This document shows positions 6,208 to 8,774 of a DNA stretch of 8,774 bases, one piece after another. The notes beneath the pieces were generated by a model. That model did no database searches. It worked only from the letters and a program-made list of their open reading frames with translations, and had not been told where the DNA came from. Position numbers and translations under genes: made by a program. Location: positions 1-8,774 of the forward strand of contig DAOVNI010000045.1 of the NCBI GenBank assembly GCA_030630315.1, read 5' to 3'. The DNA is from Phycisphaerae bacterium (lineage in GTDB: Bacteria > Planctomycetota > Phycisphaerae > Sedimentisphaerales > Anaerobacaceae). Position 1 is the first letter of the stretch. Each line of letters opens with the position of its first letter.

Positions 6208-6233
6208 ATCTCGTTACTCGTATTTCGTTTTTT

Positions 6234-6366
6234 ACCGCAAAGACCGCAGAGCACGCGGAGATTCTTAACTATTGTCATTCCTGCGAAGCTTGTCCCCGCG
6301 AAAGCGGGGAGCAGGAATCCGTTTCCTTTTTCTTTTATTCTATCTTTTCTCTGCGCTCTCGGCGGT
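6234..6366. repeat. Composite repeat: 9-mer arms around a GAAA-capped hairpin
   Basis: Three 9-mers (ACCGCAAAG, ACCGCAGAG, then CACGCGGAG) run from 6234 to 6260. Two related 9-mers (ACCGCCGAG, AGCGCAGAG) run in opposite orientation from 6366 back to 6349, so the arms are inverted. Between them a nested hairpin forms: ATTCCTGC (6277-6284) pairs with GCAGGAAT (6311-6318), and inside it CCCCGC (6294-6299) pairs with GCGGGG (6304-6309) around a GAAA loop. The hairpin resembles the widespread ATTCCCGCGAAAGCGGGAAT type of bacterial repeat. The right arm overlaps the last codons of the lipoprotein gene. Confidence 0.75.
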
Positions 6367-6934
6367 TAATCTGTTTTTCAATCCGCTTCAAAATCTCTGT
6401 TGCGAGCCTGGTGTCGTTGCCCAAATCGACCCAGGCCATACCTTTTTTCTGCTGGGGGTGTAGTTCTAACCTCTGCATTGCTGAGCTGCTTTGCGAAAAC
6501 ATCTGGTATGCCCGTGCGCTGCTGCTGATTTGGTGCTCAGGCAGGGACAGTCTGCTTACCTTCACATTGCAGCCGATGTACAATTGCCCGCCTTGCCGGG
6601 TTATATCCAATTCTGCAACTCGTCGAATACTGTGCAGGTTTGCCTCGGCAGAGTTGAAGGCCCCGACGTTATCGCTGCGCCAGAATTCGAAGATTTGCGC
6701 ACCCGGCAATGGCCTGGTTCTTATAAGCCCTCGCTCGGCATCGGCCTTGGCGATAGTAAAGTGCATTTTGCCGAGAACATCCTCGGCTGCCTGCATTGCC
6801 TCGGCCTTGCCCGTATCCGGCACGCAGATTTGCTCGACCGCTTTGAATTGCTGCTGTTCGGCACAACCCGCCAAAAAGCAAAGAGCCACACAGGCCAAAA
6901 CTGAATTTCGAATTTTTTGTTTGCGTTCATTCAT
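6335..6934 (-). CDS. Small lipoprotein of unknown function
   Basis: This 199-residue protein begins with a lipoprotein signal: charged MNERKQKIRN, a hydrophobic core, and the lipobox LAGC with Cys24 as the lipid-bearing residue. After export it should be anchored to a membrane facing outward. The mature part (from 24) is mixed alpha/beta in character, with a segment AEDVLGKMHFTIAKADAERGLIRTRP (about 51-76) that resembles small domains in which a residue change on the bacterial surface is tested against a paired strand; I do not recognise a named family. It has no visible enzyme motif. The ending, from about residue 189 (NRRERREKIE), is encoded by an inverted 9-mer repeat arm, so the native C-terminus may have been replaced or extended by a repeat. 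AGGA about nine bases before the ATG supports the start. The galE gene follows after 127 bases. Confidence 0.75.
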   Translation of the reverse strand: MNERKQKIRNSVLACVALCFLAGCAEQQQFKAVEQICVPDTGKAEAMQAAEDVLGKMHFTIAKADAERGLIRTRPLPGAQIFEFWRSDNVGAFNSAEANLHSIRRVAELDITRQGGQLYIGCNVKVSRLSLPEHQISSSARAYQMFSQSSSAMQRLELHPQQKKGMAWVDLGNDTRLATEILKRIEKQINRRERREKIE

Positions 6935-7015
6935 TTTGAATTTTCCTGACTTAATTTTTTGCTACGGAGTTTGGTTCCCGCGAAGAAATCAGAACGTATA
7001 ATTTGTATTTTTTGT

Positions 7016-7043
7016 CTCTGTGCACCTCTGTGCTCTCTGTAGC
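7016..7043. repeat. Three 9-10 nt CTCTGTG units
   Basis: Units CTCTGTGCAC, CTCTGTGCT and CTCTGTAGC start at 7016, 7026 and 7035. Their reverse complement has period-9 ACAGAG, matching the style of the arrays at 6234-6260 and 623-674. No inverted partner array was seen in the rest of this gap, which separates the lipoprotein start from the DUF3160 stop. Confidence 0.65.
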
Positions 7044-7091
7044 TTCTTTTTTTATTTTGGCTGATTATATATGCAGTGAGCTTTTAGCTCA

Positions 7092-7168
7092 ACCCCGTTA
7101 GAGACTTTTTTTGGCTGGGCCCGGTCTTATCAGGTCGCCCCTCTGCTCGGGTGGGTCTCTAACGGGGT
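7092..7168. repeat. Perfect 14-bp inverted repeat spanning 77 bp
   Basis: ACCCCGTTAGAGAC at 7092-7105 is the exact reverse complement of 7155-7168. The 49-base interior is GC-rich after a T-run at 7106-7112, and CCCG (7120-7123) can pair with CGGG (7148-7151), so the whole unit could fold as a long hairpin. Directly to its left TGAGC (7077-7081) pairs with GCTCA (7087-7091). Read leftwards on the minus strand, the outer stem is followed by that second stem and not by a T-run, so it is not a classic terminator. Possible roles are a minimal mobile unit or a structured RNA in the 297-base gap between the two minus-strand genes. Confidence 0.8.
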
Positions 7169-7205
7169 CAAGAACGAATTGATTTTCAAATTAAGCAGCT
7201 CCCAT

Positions 7206-7227
7206 CACCAATTTTTGTTGATTGGTG
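7206..7227 (-). terminator. Possible hairpin just after the DUF3160 stop codon
   Basis: CACCAAT (7206-7212) pairs with ATTGGTG (7221-7227), seven perfect pairs with an eight-base loop, only four bases past the stop codon of the DUF3160 gene in its direction of transcription. No T-run follows on the minus strand, so if it ends or stabilises the transcript it is not by the standard intrinsic mechanism. Confidence 0.35.
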
Positions 7228-7231
7228 GGTG

Positions 7232-8774
7232 TCAGTGCACGAGCGGTTGAAACCACCTGGGCCTATCGGGTCTCTGGGGTGAATCAAGCAGCGCCCGCCA
7301 GGCCTCGTCAGTAAGTCTATCGCTCATAGGATGCTTGAACTCGTAGTACGAAAGTGCAGGGCCTGCCGAAAGGACAATCGAGCCGTCAGGAATGGGACAC
7401 GCCACAATAATCAGGTCCACATATCCCACGCCTTCCTCGACGACCAGTTGTTCAATGCCGTGCGTGTGTACGTCGGCAACGAGCGTGGTCTTGACGCCTT
7501 TTTCCTCAACCCCGATGATGGCCCCTTCGAGCGTCTTGCCGAACCCCATAATATACTCGTAGTCGTCGTCTGACAGCGCTTGATTCATCAACTCTTTGTT
7601 GGCGATTTCAATCAATCGGGTGAGTATCTCCTCGAGGTTTACCAGCCGCTCGGTCGCCTGAGCCGACAGCGCATCAAGGTTGCTCAGGCCTTGCCGGGTC
7701 ATTCGGGTAAGCGCCAGCAGCCGCCCATAGAATTCCGGTACGGGCTCGACGTAGCCGGACACAAAGGGAGGAAGACTGATTTCTCCGGGTGTGTAGCTCT
7801 GTTTTGCGTAGAGTATGGTGTCGTGGCGCAGCTCGGTCCACGATGCCAGGGCGGCGTTAAGCTCCTTCTTTTCCCAGGCCTGGGTTCGCATAAAGTTGGG
7901 ATATCCTTCGCCGAAGCCCTCTATAAGCGCTCGTAGCGAATACAGCCAGCCCCAGTAGAGGTTCCGGTTCCAATCAGAAACGTCAAACGCATCGAACTCG
8001 GCCTTGAGCTCGTTGAAGCGGGGCCAATAGTCGATGTAGTCTGTGTCGCCCTGTTCGATGAGAATTGTCCTGGCGCGGTCCGAGCCTAAAATGGCCATAA
8101 CGTCCAGTCCACATGGATAGCAGCGTGCCCAACGTATGCCCGTAAATCCGTAGGTGAAGGGTTTGGGGTTGGTATCACCTGTATAGTCCAGCACTTCGGG
8201 GAACACAAGATGTTGAAACATATACGAGTCCGGAATAAACCGCTGCCCCATGAACCGCATGCCCTTGGTCTTGTCCAGCACCTCGTCGAGCGACTCAGGC
8301 GTGATGGGTGGCGTCACGAACACATTGCCCGTGCCGCCGAAGATTTCCGGCGACCGCAGCAGAGCCAGCTCGACTTTCAGCGCGAAGAAGTTGTCTTCAT
8401 CAAGCAGGTCGGTGGCTGCAAAGCTGCTGCCGAAGACCTTATTCAGCACGCCGAGATACTCATAGGGCGTAAGGTCGTCCGCCAACCCTACGTAGAAGGA
8501 CGTAACGGCGTACAGCCGGTCCCAAACATCGCGCCCGCTCCGTTCACCCACCTGGACTGTCTCCAGGGACGTTGCCAGAAGTACCGCCTGCATAGTCTGG
8601 ACTTTCGCATCGTACACGCTGATAAGGGCATCGCCCATCGGTCCCCAACTCTCGGCGCCTTTCAGGAGGAACGCCATCCGCCCGTACCACATTAACGTTC
8701 TGAAATACCGCTTCAACTCTTCGCTCCGGGTGTAATGGCCCCTCGGGATATATTGAGAGTAGTCTTCTTTGTAA
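7232..8774 (-). CDS. DUF3160 family protein, partial (5' end outside window)
   Basis: The visible 514 codons (including the stop) are the C-terminal part of a DUF3160 protein. Family members are commonly around 700 or more residues, often exported, found in archaea and diverse bacteria, and of unknown function. The frame is open to the window edge, and the extra upstream residues fit the family: DYSQYIPRGHYTRSEEL runs straight into KRYFRTLMWYGRM. Further marks are VGLADDLTPYEY, the Phe-Gly-Gly-Thr-Gly and Gly-Phe-Thr segments mid-protein, and the ending: VADVHTHG, then VDLIIVACPIPDGSIVLSAG, then SYYEFKHPMSDRLTDEAWR. The TTG at 8714-8716 could be mistaken for a start but lies inside the conserved motif. 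No signal peptide can be judged because the N-terminus is missing. The last gene before a 297-base spacer, it is probably transcribed apart from the lipoprotein gene. Confidence 0.88.
   Translation of the reverse strand, partial: YKEDYSQYIPRGHYTRSEELKRYFRTLMWYGRMAFLLKGAESWGPMGDALISVYDAKVQTMQAVLLATSLETVQVGERSGRDVWDRLYAVTSFYVGLADDLTPYEYLGVLNKVFGSSFAATDLLDEDNFFALKVELALLRSPEIFGGTGNVFVTPPITPESLDEVLDKTKGMRFMGQRFIPDSYMFQHLVFPEVLDYTGDTNPKPFTYGFTGIRWARCYPCGLDVMAILGSDRARTILIEQGDTDYIDYWPRFNELKAEFDAFDVSDWNRNLYWGWLYSLRALIEGFGEGYPNFMRTQAWEKKELNAALASWTELRHDTILYAKQSYTPGEISLPPFVSGYVEPVPEFYGRLLALTRMTRQGLSNLDALSAQATERLVNLEEILTRLIEIANKELMNQALSDDDYEYIMGFGKTLEGAIIGVEEKGVKTTLVADVHTHGIEQLVVEEGVGYVDLIIVACPIPDGSIVLSAGPALSYYEFKHPMSDRLTDEAWRALLDSPQRPDRPRWFQPLVH

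Noticed and set aside
6411..7001. 196-codon open frame opposite the lipoprotein gene
   Set aside because: It is antisense to a protein with a clear lipobox and ribosome site and has no recognisable motif. The lipoprotein frame is the better call.
7092..7168. Integron attC site
   Set aside because: attC sites begin with an ..AAC half and end with a GTT.. half. Here the order is reversed (GTTAG left, CTAAC right), there is no cassette or integrase, and the flanking genes are ordinary.
8714..8716. TTG as start of the DUF3160 gene
   Set aside because: The frame stays open to the window edge, and the upstream residues (DYSQYIPRGHYTRSEEL) are part of the conserved family motif, so the true start lies outside.

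Overview
The window looks like bacterial chromosome with ordinary metabolic genes set in repeat-rich spacers. A Planctomycetota lineage (Phycisphaerae-like) is my best guess. The clues are the A/C-rich tract at 786-882, whose translation reads as repeated Lys-Pro-Asn-Gln-Thr-Gln, the many short repeat families between genes, and the mix of LarE, DUF3160 and Tat-exported gamma-glutamyltranspeptidase genes. I recall such tracts from draft genomes of that group, but this is memory and was not searched.

Layout. Bases 1-960 hold no intact gene. They carry a truncated AP2/HNH endonuclease gene (164-370), a 9-10 bp tandem repeat (385-442), an exact consensus sigma70-type promoter (505-533) with no gene behind it, a GACAGAA-rich stretch, an inverted repeat and the A/C-rich tract. 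A second promoter (919-947) sits just before a tRNA-Thr(CGT) gene (961-1032) with an unusual T arm. Next comes a plus-strand gene (1090-2232) in which a small zinc-ribbon, two-helix membrane module is fused in frame to a complete LarE, the sulfur transferase of nickel-pincer cofactor synthesis.

All later genes are on the minus strand. Read in transcription order from the right edge they are: a DUF3160 protein cut by the window edge (8774-7232), a small lipoprotein of unknown function (6934-6335), UDP-glucose 4-epimerase galE (6207-5224), a ROK-family glucokinase (5154-4171) and a Tat-exported gamma-glutamyltranspeptidase (4018-2276). The last converges on larE, leaving only 43 bases between them.

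How they work together. GalE and the ROK kinase both act at the glucose/galactose entry to sugar metabolism and may share a transcript. The gaps of 69-297 bases between minus-strand genes hold repeats and no clear shared promoters, so a single operon is unproven. No larB, larC or lactate racemase gene lies in the window, so what the LarE fusion serves cannot be read here.

The most interesting points are the membrane zinc-ribbon-LarE fusion, the promoter-bearing repeat region at 505-890, the T-arm anomaly of the tRNA, a 9-nt periodic repeat family seen at three loci (one copy encodes the C-terminus of the lipoprotein), and a perfect 14-bp inverted repeat spanning 77 bp at 7092-7168. I found no CRISPR array, complete insertion sequence, phage module or recognisable defence system.
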